This document shows, in pieces, positions 16,637 through 25,603 of a stretch of 64,000 nucleotides of DNA. The position numbers and the translations under genes are program-made. The stretch's first letter is position 1. Each line of letters opens with the position of its first letter. Source of the DNA: Frigoriglobus tundricola (GTDB taxonomy: Bacteria > Planctomycetota > Planctomycetia > Gemmatales > Gemmataceae); NCBI RefSeq assembly GCF_013128195.2, contig NZ_CP053452.2:8742001-8806000 (forward strand), read 5' to 3'. The notes under the pieces are model-generated. The model was given only the letters and a program-made list of their open reading frames with translations, did no database searches and had not been told where the DNA came from.

Positions 16637-18891
16637 GCCCCCTCAGCGGTGTGCGGCTCGGACTTCGGTGCCGGAACCACGCGGCCCGTCGCTTCCGCGA
16701 ACAGTGCTACCAACTTGGCGGCTTCCCGACGTGCGTCGTGAGCGGCGGCAACAGCAGTGGCACCCGCGCGGCCCATTTCTTCCAGCCGAGCTGGTTCGAT
16801 CTGGAGCGCGGACGCAATCACATCAGCCAGAGCGACCGGATCACCGGCCGGGACGAGCCAGCCGTTGACGCCGTCGCGAACGAGTTCGGGGATACCGGCA
16901 ACGTAGGTGGTAATGGCCGGGCGCCCGAGCGCCAGAGCTTCCATCAGCACCACCGGCAGCCCCTCGGCGAAGCTCGGCAGTACGAACAGGCGGGCGGCGG
17001 CAATTTCGGCCCGGACCGCGTCGTTACTCAACCACCCGGTCACACGCACCCGGCTACCGAGCCCCTGAGCGGCGATCGCCGCGTCGATCTGGGGCCGCAT
17101 CGGACCGTCACCCGCAAGAACCAGTTGGAAATCGACGCCCCGTGCCGCCAGTCGTGCGGCGGCGTCAAGGAGCACCAACTGTCCCTTCTGCTCAGCGAGG
17201 CGGCCGACACAGACCAGCCGCGGTTCCGCAACCGGCGGCAGCGGGCCGGCGCCCAGGAACGCGGCGTCCACCCCGCAGCGCACCACCTGGAGCTTGGGCC
17301 AGTCGGCCGCCCGGCACCAGCGGTACAGTTGGCTCCGGCCAAACGAACTCACCGCGACCACGAACGCCGCGGGCGCGATCTTGTCCCCGAGCGAAATCGC
17401 GTCCGGGCGGTCGAACTCTTCCGGCCCGTGAACGGTGAAGCTGAACGGCGGGCCGCCGAGCGCGTGCGCCAGCGCGGCCACGTCCGTGGGATTCGTCCCG
17501 AAATGCGCGTGAAGATGCACGACGCCCGCCTCGCGGAGCCAGCGGACCAGAAGGCACGCTTCGGCGAGGTACACGCCGGACCGCAGAAGCCGGCCGGAGC
17601 GCCGACCGAACTGCCATGCGAGTCTCGACGCCCGGAACAGCGCGATCGGGCGCGTGACCGCGGTCCGCGCGAAGGCGACCGCGAGCCCCGTCACCCCGCG
17701 TTCGAGTAGCACCCGCGTGCGCCGCTCCTCCTCCTGGTCGCCCGCATCCACCAGCGCCACCCCCGGCCGGCGGATCGACACCCGGAACACGTCCAGCCCT
17801 TGTTCTTCAGCCGCGCGGATCTCGCGACGAATGAAACTGTGGCTGACGTGAGGGTACTGGTTGACGAGGTACGCGACGCGGGGCGGCCCACTGCCCTGCG
17901 CGGTTGCGGTTTTGTACTCGATCAGAGTTTGGGGCCTCCTCAAGAGCCGGTTACGGAAGTACCGCACCTGACCGAGAACCATTGGAAACTTGGCCAGCAC
18001 GCAGTAAACAGCATACAGTCGCGAAAACCGGGGGTCCGTTCCTTGCCGGCGGCGACCGCGATAAGCGCGGTAACACAGGAGCGAATACCCCGCGATGAGC
18101 AACAGCCCGGCAGCCGGAAAGAAGGGCACCGTTGCAAGTACGGCCACCGGAAAGAGCAAGCCCCAGAGCCAGTTGCTCCGGGACTCGCGCACCCACATCC
18201 GGTCCGGCCCCGCCCCCCGCAGGTGGGAGACTTCCGCGTACGCGTGACCGGCCCGGACCGCCCGGCGCCACCACTGCCCGAACCGGGTCATCGCGGCGTC
18301 GTGAACCACCATCTCGGCATCGATCCGGACGATCTTCCAGCCCGCTGCCCGTAAACGGGAACACAGCTCCGGCTCTTCACCCGCGATCAACGAATCTCGG
18401 TAGCCGCCGACTTGCAGGAACGGGGCGATACGCATCAGCGCGTCCCCGCCGCACCACAGCGCTTCCCCGACCGGCGTGTCCCACTCCAGGTCACAGAGCC
18501 GGTTGTAGACGGAGCGCTCGGGAAATCGCTCGCGCCGGCGGCCACAGGCGACGGCCACCTCCGGGCGGCTGCCGAGTGTTTTCTGTGCGGTTTCGAGCCA
18601 CGTGGGGACGACCTCGCAGTCGCCGTCCACGAACTGCACATACTCGAGATCCGGGTGCTCGGCCATTAATTTGCGGAAGCCGGCGTTTCGGGCACGGGCC
18701 GCGGTGAACGGCACGGTCGTGTCCAGCAACACCACGTTGGCCCCGAGAGCCCGGGCCGCTTCAACACTACCGTCAACGGAGCCCGAATCCACGTACACGA
18801 CGGCCGCCGCGCGCCCGACCAGCGACCGCAAGCAGCGGATCAGGCGCTCGCCCTCGTTCCGGCCGATCGCCACGACGCCTACTCGATCCAT
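16633..18891 (-). CDS. Fused GT2-GT4 glycosyltransferase
   Basis: 752 residues. Residues 1-330 are a GT2 enzyme: VAIGRNEGERL, VDSGSVDGS, FVDGDCE with the D-x-D equivalent, an acidic acceptor region IAGEEPELCSRL, then hydrophobic helices around 250-275. From about residue 345 (RVAYLVNQYPHVSHSFIRRE) a complete GT4, GT-B fold enzyme follows: HLHAHFG, VGRLAEQKGQ, and SFAEGLPVVLMEALALG, the E-x7-E donor-binding motif. Two successive sugar transfers by one polypeptide are a reasonable inference. It is the first gene of a two-gene operon with the GT2 gene downstream, for envelope or exopolysaccharide synthesis. Confidence 0.9.
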   Translation of the reverse strand: MDRVGVVAIGRNEGERLIRCLRSLVGRAAAVVYVDSGSVDGSVEAARALGANVVLLDTTVPFTAARARNAGFRKLMAEHPDLEYVQFVDGDCEVVPTWLETAQKTLGSRPEVAVACGRRRERFPERSVYNRLCDLEWDTPVGEALWCGGDALMRIAPFLQVGGYRDSLIAGEEPELCSRLRAAGWKIVRIDAEMVVHDAAMTRFGQWWRRAVRAGHAYAEVSHLRGAGPDRMWVRESRSNWLWGLLFPVAVLATVPFFPAAGLLLIAGYSLLCYRAYRGRRRQGTDPRFSRLYAVYCVLAKFPMVLGQVRYFRNRLLRRPQTLIEYKTATAQGSGPPRVAYLVNQYPHVSHSFIRREIRAAEEQGLDVFRVSIRRPGVALVDAGDQEEERRTRVLLERGVTGLAVAFARTAVTRPIALFRASRLAWQFGRRSGRLLRSGVYLAEACLLVRWLREAGVVHLHAHFGTNPTDVAALAHALGGPPFSFTVHGPEEFDRPDAISLGDKIAPAAFVVAVSSFGRSQLYRWCRAADWPKLQVVRCGVDAAFLGAGPLPPVAEPRLVCVGRLAEQKGQLVLLDAAARLAARGVDFQLVLAGDGPMRPQIDAAIAAQGLGSRVRVTGWLSNDAVRAEIAAARLFVLPSFAEGLPVVLMEALALGRPAITTYVAGIPELVRDGVNGWLVPAGDPVALADVIASALQIEPARLEEMGRAGATAVAAAHDARREAAKLVALFAEATGRVVPAPKSEPHTAEGA

Positions 18892-19770
18892 AGTTGTAAA
18901 TTCTCTGAATGATCCATGTCTATTTCACGCTTCTGCGGGGTATCGAAGCCAGCACTCCCACTTGAACCACCCGGCACGCGTATTCACCACGGGCTTGGGA
19001 ATATCAACCGACGTACACCACGTGACCGCACGAGTTCGGAGGCGGAACGGTTGGGGTCAAAGCGCCTCCCGCGAATCAAGAGGAGGAAGCGTTCGCCCGG
19101 AAAAAGGTCCGAGAGAACGAAGAAGTTTCGAAGAAAGTGGGCGGGTAACAAATCGAGTTTGCGGGGGAGAGGCGCCGATGCGCGAGGGGGCGGGGCTCGG
19201 CGAACGGGTACACGAGGACGCCGTGACTTTTTCGAAGGTCGCACCATCGGAATCGAACCGGTACTGCGACATTCGTTTAACCGGGCGCTTCGGCTTTGGA
19301 TCCGTCACCCCGTGACTCCGGCTCAAAGCGTTGAGCCCTCGACGAATCAAAGTCCACACGGACGGCTAGCGTGCCGGGCGCAGAGCCGGAAGGCGGTATC
19401 TTCGTAGTACAGAAACTCGGTTTCGTCCACGTAGTCAACAAGGGTCGATCCGGCTCCCAAGGACTGACCGACACAACCGGTCCGTCACGGCTGTTTCGTC
19501 CTATAATATCCCGCGGCCTTTGTGTCGTGCAATTAAGTCCTCGGGGCAGGTGCTGATGCTGCTTTCGCTCAGCCTAATCCCTTGATGCACGACCGGCAAT
19601 CACGAACGGCGCCCTCTGGAGCCGAGAGCGCACTCTCCCACAGTCGCATTGGCGAGTCTCTATCAGTCGCCCTGAAACGAACGGCACCGCCCCCCGCTCG
19701 TGTCCAGTCCTCACACGAACGGTCGGACGTCCCCAGCGCAGAGCCCCAGGCCCGGCATAGACGAGCCACT
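18892..19770. other. Divergent intergenic region between glycan gene groups
   Basis: About 880 bases (690 if the FkbH gene starts at 19582). It separates the leftward glycosyltransferases from the rightward FkbH and GT2 genes and presumably carries both promoters. Base composition is mixed with purine-rich tracts near 19070-19160. It holds a tRNA T-arm-like fragment (listed separately). The sequence TTCGTTTAAC at 19272-19281 also occurs in tRNA-like unit 2. Confidence 0.45.
19239..19269 (-). other. tRNA T-arm-like fragment / minihelix
   Basis: On the minus strand this stretch contains the canonical B-box word GGTTCGATTCC on a partly paired T-stem, enclosed by GTCGCA and TGCGAC. That gives an acceptor-plus-T-arm-like minihelix. 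I could not find a matching D-arm and anticodon arm, so it is a remnant or a coincidence, not a functional tRNA. Confidence 0.35.
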
Positions 19771-22700
19771 ATGATTCAAACGATTAGCGAACCCGTTTCT
19801 GCTCCGAAACACACACCCGTCGCGAGCGGCCTGAGGGTGGCCGTGGCCGCGAACTTCACGGCCGAGCCCATCGAGCCGTACCTGCGGTTCTGGTTGGACC
19901 GCCTCGGCCTTACGGGCGACATCGAGTTCGCCCCGTACAACCAAATCATTCAGGAACTTTTATCCCCCAACAGTTTGCTATCTTCCAATCGCGAAGGCAT
20001 CAACCTGATCCTCATCCGGATCGAGGACGGGGTGCGCTTCCGACCGGGCGGGTGGGACGAAACCGTCCTGACCGGTGTCAGCACCGAACTCGCCCGCACC
20101 CTGCGAGATTTCGCTGACCGGAGTGCCGCGCACACGATCCTTTGTGTGGTGCCGCCCTCGCTCGCGGTCACGAGCGATCCCGCCCGAGCGGCGCTCGTAC
20201 GGACCCTTGAGGACACACTGCGGTCTGCTTGTGGGGGCCACGAATCGCTCCACTGGCTCTCGCCCGAAGCCCTGGCGCTTTATCCCGTCCCGGAGCCGCA
20301 CGACCCCGTGGGGGACCGGGTCGGCCACATGCCGTACACGCCCGCGCTCCTCGCGGCTGTTGCCACGGCCGTCGCCCGGCGCATCCACGCGCTGAAGTTC
20401 CCGCCCCACAAGGTGATCGCACTCGACTGTGACAACACCCTCTGGGCTGGGGTCGTCGGAGAAGACGGGCCGACAGGCATCCGGCTCGAACCGGGCATGA
20501 AGGCCCTCCAAGAGTTCGTTGTCGCGCAGCAGGCGGCCGGGATGTTGGTGTGCCTCGTCAGCAAGAACGCCGAGGCCGACGTGCTGGACGCCTTCGACGC
20601 CCGCCCGGACTTCCCCCTCCGCCGCGAACACCTCACGGCCTGGCGCGTCAACTGGGTCGCGAAGTCGCGCGGGTTGGCCGAACTGGCGGAGGAACTCAAC
20701 GTCGGGATCGACAGCTTCATCTTTCTCGATGACAACCCGATCGAATGCGCCGAGGTCCGGGCGAACTTGCCACAGGTTCTCACGATCCAGGTGCCCCCCG
20801 CGGAGCAGATCGCCGACCTGCTACCGCACATTTGGGCGTTCGACCGCCTGAAGGTGACGGAGGAGGACCGGAAGCGCACTTTAATGTACCGTCAGAACGC
20901 CGACCGGTCGCGGCTCAAGCGCCAGGCGGGGGACATTACCGAGTTCCTTGCCGGGCTCGAACTGAAGATCCACATCGCCACACCGAGCGCCGACCAGTTG
21001 CCGCGCGTCGCGCAACTCACCCAGAGAACGAACCAGTTCAACTTCACCACCGTCCGGCGCTCGGAGGCCGAAATCAACCGGTGCCGCGAGTCCGGGTTCG
21101 AGTGCCTGGCCGTCGAGGTGTCGGACCGGTTCGGCGAGTACGGGCTCGTCGGCGTGATGATCTTCGCGGCGTCCGGCGACGCCCTCGTCATTGACACCAT
21201 GCTGCTCAGTTGCCGCGTGCTCGGCCGCGGCGTCGAACACGCCATGCTCGCCCATCTGGGTCAACTGGCGACCGACCGACGGTTGACGATCGTCGAGGCC
21301 CGGCTCCGGCCTACGGCCAAGAACGAGCCGGCCGCGAACTTCCTCCGGTCCGTTGCGGTCCAGTTCGCCGCACCCGCCGGGTCCGGCGACGAAACGGTCT
21401 ACCGCATTCCCGTCGGTGTCGCCCGTGGCATCGCTTATCGGCCGGGGGCCGATGCCGACAAACAGCTCGAGTTGGCCCGCACGGAAGGCAAGCCCGCGGC
21501 GGCCGCCGTCAGCCCGTCCGCCACGAGCGCATTTAACCGACAGGAGTTCTACACACGGACCGCGACCGAGTTCCGCTCGCCCGGCGCCGTTCTCCAGAGC
21601 ATCGAAGCCGGCTCCCGGAACCCGCGCCCCCTCGACACGCCGGTCGCCCCGCCGCGCAGCGCAACGGAGCGTGACTTGACGGCCCTCTGGAGCCGGGTTC
21701 TCAACATCGCCCCCATCGGCATCGATGACGAGTTCGGGCACCTCGGGGGCACCTCGCTTCAGTGCGCCCAGTTGTTCGTCACCCTCGAATCGACACACGG
21801 GCTCCGGCTCCCGATGACGACGATCCTCGAGGCGCCGACCGTCCGGACCCTCGCTGAACGGTTCGAATCGGCCCGTGGTCCCGCCACGCGGCAATCGCTC
21901 AAATTGCTGAAAAAGGGTACGGACAGCGGACCGGCCCTGTTCCTCGTCCACGACGGGGACGGCGAAACGCTCCTCTATCTCAACCTGGCCCGCCGGCTCG
22001 CGCCGGATGTGACCGTTTACGGAATCGAGCCGCACGGCAACGACCGCTGCCCGATGCTCCACGCGGCCATTCCGGAGATGGCCGCGTACTACGTCGCGCG
22101 GGCACGGGAGGTCCGCCCGAACGGTCCGTATTTCCTCGGCGGCCTGTGCGCCGGTGGGGTCATCGCCTTCGAGATGGCCCTCCAGCTCCGAGCGACGGGG
22201 CTCGAGGTGGGACTCGTTGCCCTCCTCGACGCGGCGGACGCGCGGGCCAAAATGAAACCCTTTCTCCACACGCGCCGACGCTGGGCGCGGTTCAAACAGT
22301 CCCTCGGCCGGAGAGCCGACGGAGACGGAGCGGGCGGTGGACGTGACCCAGAAAGCACGGACACAGCCACCGCACCCCCGGAGGGGCGGGGCATGATTCA
22401 CAAAGCGAAACGCGCCCTCCACAAGTTATCGAACCTCGTCCGGTACGAGGTGAACAGTTACCGGCGCCGGGTAGCGGAAGCGGCCCAGATTCGCGCGATG
22501 CGGACCGGCACCGGGGCGGACGAGAATGCCCCGACGCTCACGGTCCGCGCCGTCTACGAGTACGCGGAGCGGCTGTACGCTCCGGCCGAGCGGCTCGACG
22601 TTCCCGTCATTCTCGTCCGCGCCGGCGCCGACGGCGCCACTTACGCGCCCGCCGACGAGCCGCTGACCGCGCGGCTCCGCGACCCGCACTTCGGGTGGGT

Positions 22701-22848
22701 CCCGCGCCTCGCCGGCGACCGCCCGGCACTCGAAGTGATCGATGCGCCCGGCGGTCACGGGGGCATCCTCCAGGAGCCCCACGTGGGCACCGTCGCGACC
22801 CACGTACAGGCGGCCATCGACCGAGTTATTACGGTGCGTCAGAAGTAG
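19771..22848 (+). CDS. FkbH-like HAD enzyme fused to acyl carrier protein and thioesterase
   Basis: 1025 residues from ATG 19771; an in-frame ATG at 19582 would add 63 residues of low similarity. Residues ~15-200 are the SGNH-like N-terminal part of FkbH proteins. A HAD-IIIC domain follows with ALDCDNTLW (D219, D221), which in FkbH relatives loads a glyceryl-type unit onto a carrier protein, and then a GNAT-like part (QRTNQFNFTT). An acyl carrier domain sits near 625-700 with GGTSL, S662 being the phosphopantetheine site. An alpha/beta-hydrolase thioesterase fills 715-1020 with GLCAGG, so C793 replaces the usual Ser, and a C-terminal GGHGG supplies the His. It probably makes or releases an acyl group for a surface glycan or lipid. 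It is followed by a GT2 gene 113 bases downstream. Confidence 0.88.
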   Translation: MIQTISEPVSAPKHTPVASGLRVAVAANFTAEPIEPYLRFWLDRLGLTGDIEFAPYNQIIQELLSPNSLLSSNREGINLILIRIEDGVRFRPGGWDETVLTGVSTELARTLRDFADRSAAHTILCVVPPSLAVTSDPARAALVRTLEDTLRSACGGHESLHWLSPEALALYPVPEPHDPVGDRVGHMPYTPALLAAVATAVARRIHALKFPPHKVIALDCDNTLWAGVVGEDGPTGIRLEPGMKALQEFVVAQQAAGMLVCLVSKNAEADVLDAFDARPDFPLRREHLTAWRVNWVAKSRGLAELAEELNVGIDSFIFLDDNPIECAEVRANLPQVLTIQVPPAEQIADLLPHIWAFDRLKVTEEDRKRTLMYRQNADRSRLKRQAGDITEFLAGLELKIHIATPSADQLPRVAQLTQRTNQFNFTTVRRSEAEINRCRESGFECLAVEVSDRFGEYGLVGVMIFAASGDALVIDTMLLSCRVLGRGVEHAMLAHLGQLATDRRLTIVEARLRPTAKNEPAANFLRSVAVQFAAPAGSGDETVYRIPVGVARGIAYRPGADADKQLELARTEGKPAAAAVSPSATSAFNRQEFYTRTATEFRSPGAVLQSIEAGSRNPRPLDTPVAPPRSATERDLTALWSRVLNIAPIGIDDEFGHLGGTSLQCAQLFVTLESTHGLRLPMTTILEAPTVRTLAERFESARGPATRQSLKLLKKGTDSGPALFLVHDGDGETLLYLNLARRLAPDVTVYGIEPHGNDRCPMLHAAIPEMAAYYVARAREVRPNGPYFLGGLCAGGVIAFEMALQLRATGLEVGLVALLDAADARAKMKPFLHTRRRWARFKQSLGRRADGDGAGGGRDPESTDTATAPPEGRGMIHKAKRALHKLSNLVRYEVNSYRRRVAEAAQIRAMRTGTGADENAPTLTVRAVYEYAERLYAPAERLDVPVILVRAGADGATYAPADEPLTARLRDPHFGWVPRLAGDRPALEVIDAPGGHGGILQEPHVGTVATHVQAAIDRVITVRQK

Positions 22849-22961
22849 CACTTGAGCCTTGACGTCTGCGGCTGCCGGACAGGAGGGACCGGTTTCCGTC
22901 CGACCGGGCTCCGCGATCGTAAACAGCACCTGTTGCGCCCGTTTCAGGAGAGCCCACCGCG

Positions 22962-23930
22962 ATGTCGACCCCCTGCCCCGTTCTCGTAGTCATCGTCAAC
23001 TACAAGACGGCAGCGTACACGATCCAGTGCCTGCGGACCCTGGAACCCGAGGTCCGAGACCTGCCCGGTGCGCGGGTCGCACTCGTTGAGAACTGCTCCG
23101 GCGACGGCGACGTGCTCGCCCGTGCCATTGCCGACAACGGGTGGTCCGAGTGGGTGTCTCTCGATGTCGCGGACCGGAACGGCGGGTTCGCCTACGGCAA
23201 CAACCGCGCGATCCGTCCGACGCTGTCCGCTCCCGACCCGCCGCGCTACGTTCTCCTGCTCAACTCCGACACCGAGGTCCGGGCGGGTGCGATCCGCGCG
23301 CTGGTCCGGTTCATGGACGCGCGCCCCGAGGTCGGGATCGCGGGCAGCAGTTTCGAGAACCTCGACGGGACCGATTGGCCGTTCGCGTTCCGTTTCATCC
23401 GGCCCCTGTCCGAGTTGGACCGCGGGCTCAAGTTCGGTCCGGTTTCCAGGCTCCTGAAGCGCTACGTTCCCGCCCGCCTGATGGACCAGACGCGGCCCCA
23501 GCAGGTCGATTGGGTCGCCGGCGCGAGCATGATAATTCGGCACACGGTGTTCGAGAAGATCGGGCTGCTCGACGAGGACTACTTCCTTTACTTCGAAGAG
23601 GTGGATTTCTGCCTCCGCGCCGCCCGGCAGGGCATCGCCTGCTGGTACGTCCCCGAAAGCCGCATCATGCACATCGCCGGTCAGAGCAGCGCCCTGACCA
23701 AGCGCGACGCGCGGCCGCCCCGCACGCCCGCGTACTGGTTCGCCTCCCGCCGCCGCTATTTCCGTAAGAACTACGGTCTGGCCGGGGCCGTCGTCGCGGA
23801 CCTCGCGTTCGGGTTCGGCCATTCGCTCTGGCGGGTGCGCCGCGCGATCTTCCGCAAGCCCGACACCGATCCCCCGCACTCGCTCACCGACCACTGGCGC
23901 AACAGCGTGTTTCTCAACAGAAATCGCTAA
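22962..23930 (+). CDS. Rhamnosyltransferase-like GT2 glycosyltransferase
   Basis: 322 residues, no membrane helix. VVIVNYKTAAYTIQCL is the nucleotide-binding start of WbbL-type GT2 enzymes, DRNGGFAYGNNRAI is the conserved glycine/asparagine loop, LLNSDTE is the D-x-D equivalent, and YFEEVDFCLRA is the catalytic acidic motif. These enzymes transfer deoxy sugars such as rhamnose onto lipid-linked glycans; the exact sugar cannot be told. Same strand as the FkbH fusion, probably one operon. Confidence 0.88.
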   Translation: MSTPCPVLVVIVNYKTAAYTIQCLRTLEPEVRDLPGARVALVENCSGDGDVLARAIADNGWSEWVSLDVADRNGGFAYGNNRAIRPTLSAPDPPRYVLLLNSDTEVRAGAIRALVRFMDARPEVGIAGSSFENLDGTDWPFAFRFIRPLSELDRGLKFGPVSRLLKRYVPARLMDQTRPQQVDWVAGASMIIRHTVFEKIGLLDEDYFLYFEEVDFCLRAARQGIACWYVPESRIMHIAGQSSALTKRDARPPRTPAYWFASRRRYFRKNYGLAGAVVADLAFGFGHSLWRVRRAIFRKPDTDPPHSLTDHWRNSVFLNRNR

Positions 23931-23972
23931 TCGACGCGGGCACACTCCGGAGCGGTCAGAGAAGCAACGCTG

Positions 23973-24044
23973 CCCAGGTGACGCCGTCCACGCGGATCGA
24001 GAAGATTTGTCTTCTCTTGATCTGCGTGGACGGCGTCACCTGGG
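23973..24044. terminator. Long hairpin between convergent genes
   Basis: Arms 23973-23993 and 24024-24044 are exact 21-base reverse complements; pairing continues imperfectly inwards to a small loop near 24008. It sits between the 3' ends of the GT2 and DUF1552 genes, as expected for a bidirectional terminator. The inner right arm contains CTTGATCTGCGT, of which TTGATCTGCGT recurs in the hairpin at 47678-47767, so the two may belong to one repeat family. Confidence 0.65.
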
Positions 24045-24113
24045 GGTCATTCCGTCTCGCCAGCGGAAGCTGAAAATTGCACAGCGGCTCCTTCGTGCGC
24101 TGGCGCTCACCTC

Positions 24114-25448
24114 TTACACGAGCCCCGTCAGAGTGCCCGTGCTGTCGGCGAACTTCTGGGTCTCGACGCCGGCCTTTTGAACCAGCGACAGCAGCACGTT
24201 GGACAGCGGCGGGGCCTTGGCCGGGTTGTGGGCCAGGTGGCGCCCGTGCTTCAGCCCGAGCTTGCGCCCGCCGGCAACCAGGAGCGGCAGGTTTTTGGGC
24301 GAGTGCTCGCCGCCCGCACCGCTGTTCATCCCGGACCCGTACATGACGACTGTCCGGTCGAGGACCGTGCCGTCTCCGTCAGTCGTGGCCTTCAAGAGGC
24401 CCAGGAACCGGGCGAGCTTTGTGAGGTGGAAGCGGTCGATCACGGCGAGTTTGCCCAACATCCCCGGGTCCCCGCCGTGGTGCGACAGCTCGTGGTGGTT
24501 CTCCCCGGCCCCCCCGTACCCGCTCGCCTCCCGGCTCCACTCGAAGGTGACGACCCGCGTCAGGTCGGTGACGAACGCGAGGTACGAGAGCTCCAGCATG
24601 ACGTCGAGCCACATCGGCCGGTCGTGGCCGTCCTCCGGCTTGCTGTTCAGTTGCAGCCCACCGTCCTTGACGTCCGGTTTGGGCCGATCGACCCAGCCCT
24701 GGAGCCGCTCGACCTGCTTCTCGGTGGCCCGGACGCTCGTCAGGTACTCGTCCATTTTCATCCGGTCCTTCGGCCCCAACTTGCTGTTGAGGGCGGCGGA
24801 CTCGGCCGCGACGTCGTCGAGAATCGAGCGCCGCTCGGCGTACCTCTTGAGGGTGGCCGCCCGGTCGCTGGCGGCGTCGGGCACGAACAGCCGCTCGAAG
24901 AGGCGGCGGGGCGAGCTCTCGGCGGGCATCGGCGTCCCGTTGGCGTCGAACGAGAGCGTGTTCGAGTGCAGGGCGTTCCCGGTCCCGCCCTTATCGGAGA
25001 TCTGGAGCGACGGGAACCGGGTCTTCTTCCCGTGCAGTTGGGCCGCGACCTGGTCAACGGACACGGTGTTCGTGTAGTCCGCCCCCGGCTTGCCCTTCAG
25101 GTTCGCGGCGGTGAGCCACGTGTCGGCGCCGCTGTGCCCGCCCTGCGCGGCGGGGTGGCCGAGCCCCGAAATCACGGTGAAATCCGAGCGGTGGTCCTTG
25201 AGCGTGTCGAGCGTGGGTGAAAGGGCGTACTTCTCACCGTCGTCCTTCGGCACCCATTCGAAGATGTTCACGCCGTTGGGCACGTAACAGAAGATCATCC
25301 GCGGCGCGGGGCCGATGGACTTGGCCCACGGCTTAAACGAGGACGGCGCGGACTGGAGGCGGGGCAGCATGGCGTCGAGGAACGGCAGCGCCAGGGCGGC
25401 GCCGGCGCCCCGCAGAACGTGGCGCCGAGAGAGCGGGGTGCGGAACAT
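24114..25448 (-). CDS. DUF1552 Tat-exported protein
   Basis: 444 residues from ATG 25448, which follows a strong ribosome binding site (CTGGAGG). The N-terminus is a Tat signal: SRRHVLRGAGAALALPFLDA. Family features include YVPNGVNIFEWVPK, SGLGHPAAQGGHSGADTWLT, and a C-terminal part with VVMYGSGMNSGAGGEHSPKN. DUF1552 genes in planctomycetes nearly always pair with a DUF1587/DUF1592 cytochrome-type gene, as here, where the partner lies upstream on the same strand. The pair is thought to act in the periplasm in oxidative or degradative metabolism; the reaction is unknown. Confidence 0.9.
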   Translation of the reverse strand: MFRTPLSRRHVLRGAGAALALPFLDAMLPRLQSAPSSFKPWAKSIGPAPRMIFCYVPNGVNIFEWVPKDDGEKYALSPTLDTLKDHRSDFTVISGLGHPAAQGGHSGADTWLTAANLKGKPGADYTNTVSVDQVAAQLHGKKTRFPSLQISDKGGTGNALHSNTLSFDANGTPMPAESSPRRLFERLFVPDAASDRAATLKRYAERRSILDDVAAESAALNSKLGPKDRMKMDEYLTSVRATEKQVERLQGWVDRPKPDVKDGGLQLNSKPEDGHDRPMWLDVMLELSYLAFVTDLTRVVTFEWSREASGYGGAGENHHELSHHGGDPGMLGKLAVIDRFHLTKLARFLGLLKATTDGDGTVLDRTVVMYGSGMNSGAGGEHSPKNLPLLVAGGRKLGLKHGRHLAHNPAKAPPLSNVLLSLVQKAGVETQKFADSTGTLTGLV

Positions 25449-25515
25449 GCGACCTCCAGGGAAAAGAACCCGGCGCGGGCGGACTCGTACCGAATCGTGT
25501 GGCCGAGCTTCTGTC

Positions 25516-25577
25516 CCTGGGCCCGGGGCCGGCCCGGCCGCATCGCGAAGAGCGGCCGGGCCGGCCCCGGGTCCAGG
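25516..25577. repeat. 26-bp GC-rich hairpin inside the DUF1592-DUF1552 operon
   Basis: Arms 25516-25541 and 25552-25577 pair along all 26 positions with one G-T pair, around the 10-base loop ATCGCGAAGA. It lies in the 155-base gap between the two genes. A stem this stable may attenuate transcription or protect and process the mRNA so that the two proteins are made in different amounts. There is no T run. Confidence 0.7.
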
Positions 25578-25603
25578 AAGGGTCCAGCACACGATATTTC
25601 GTG

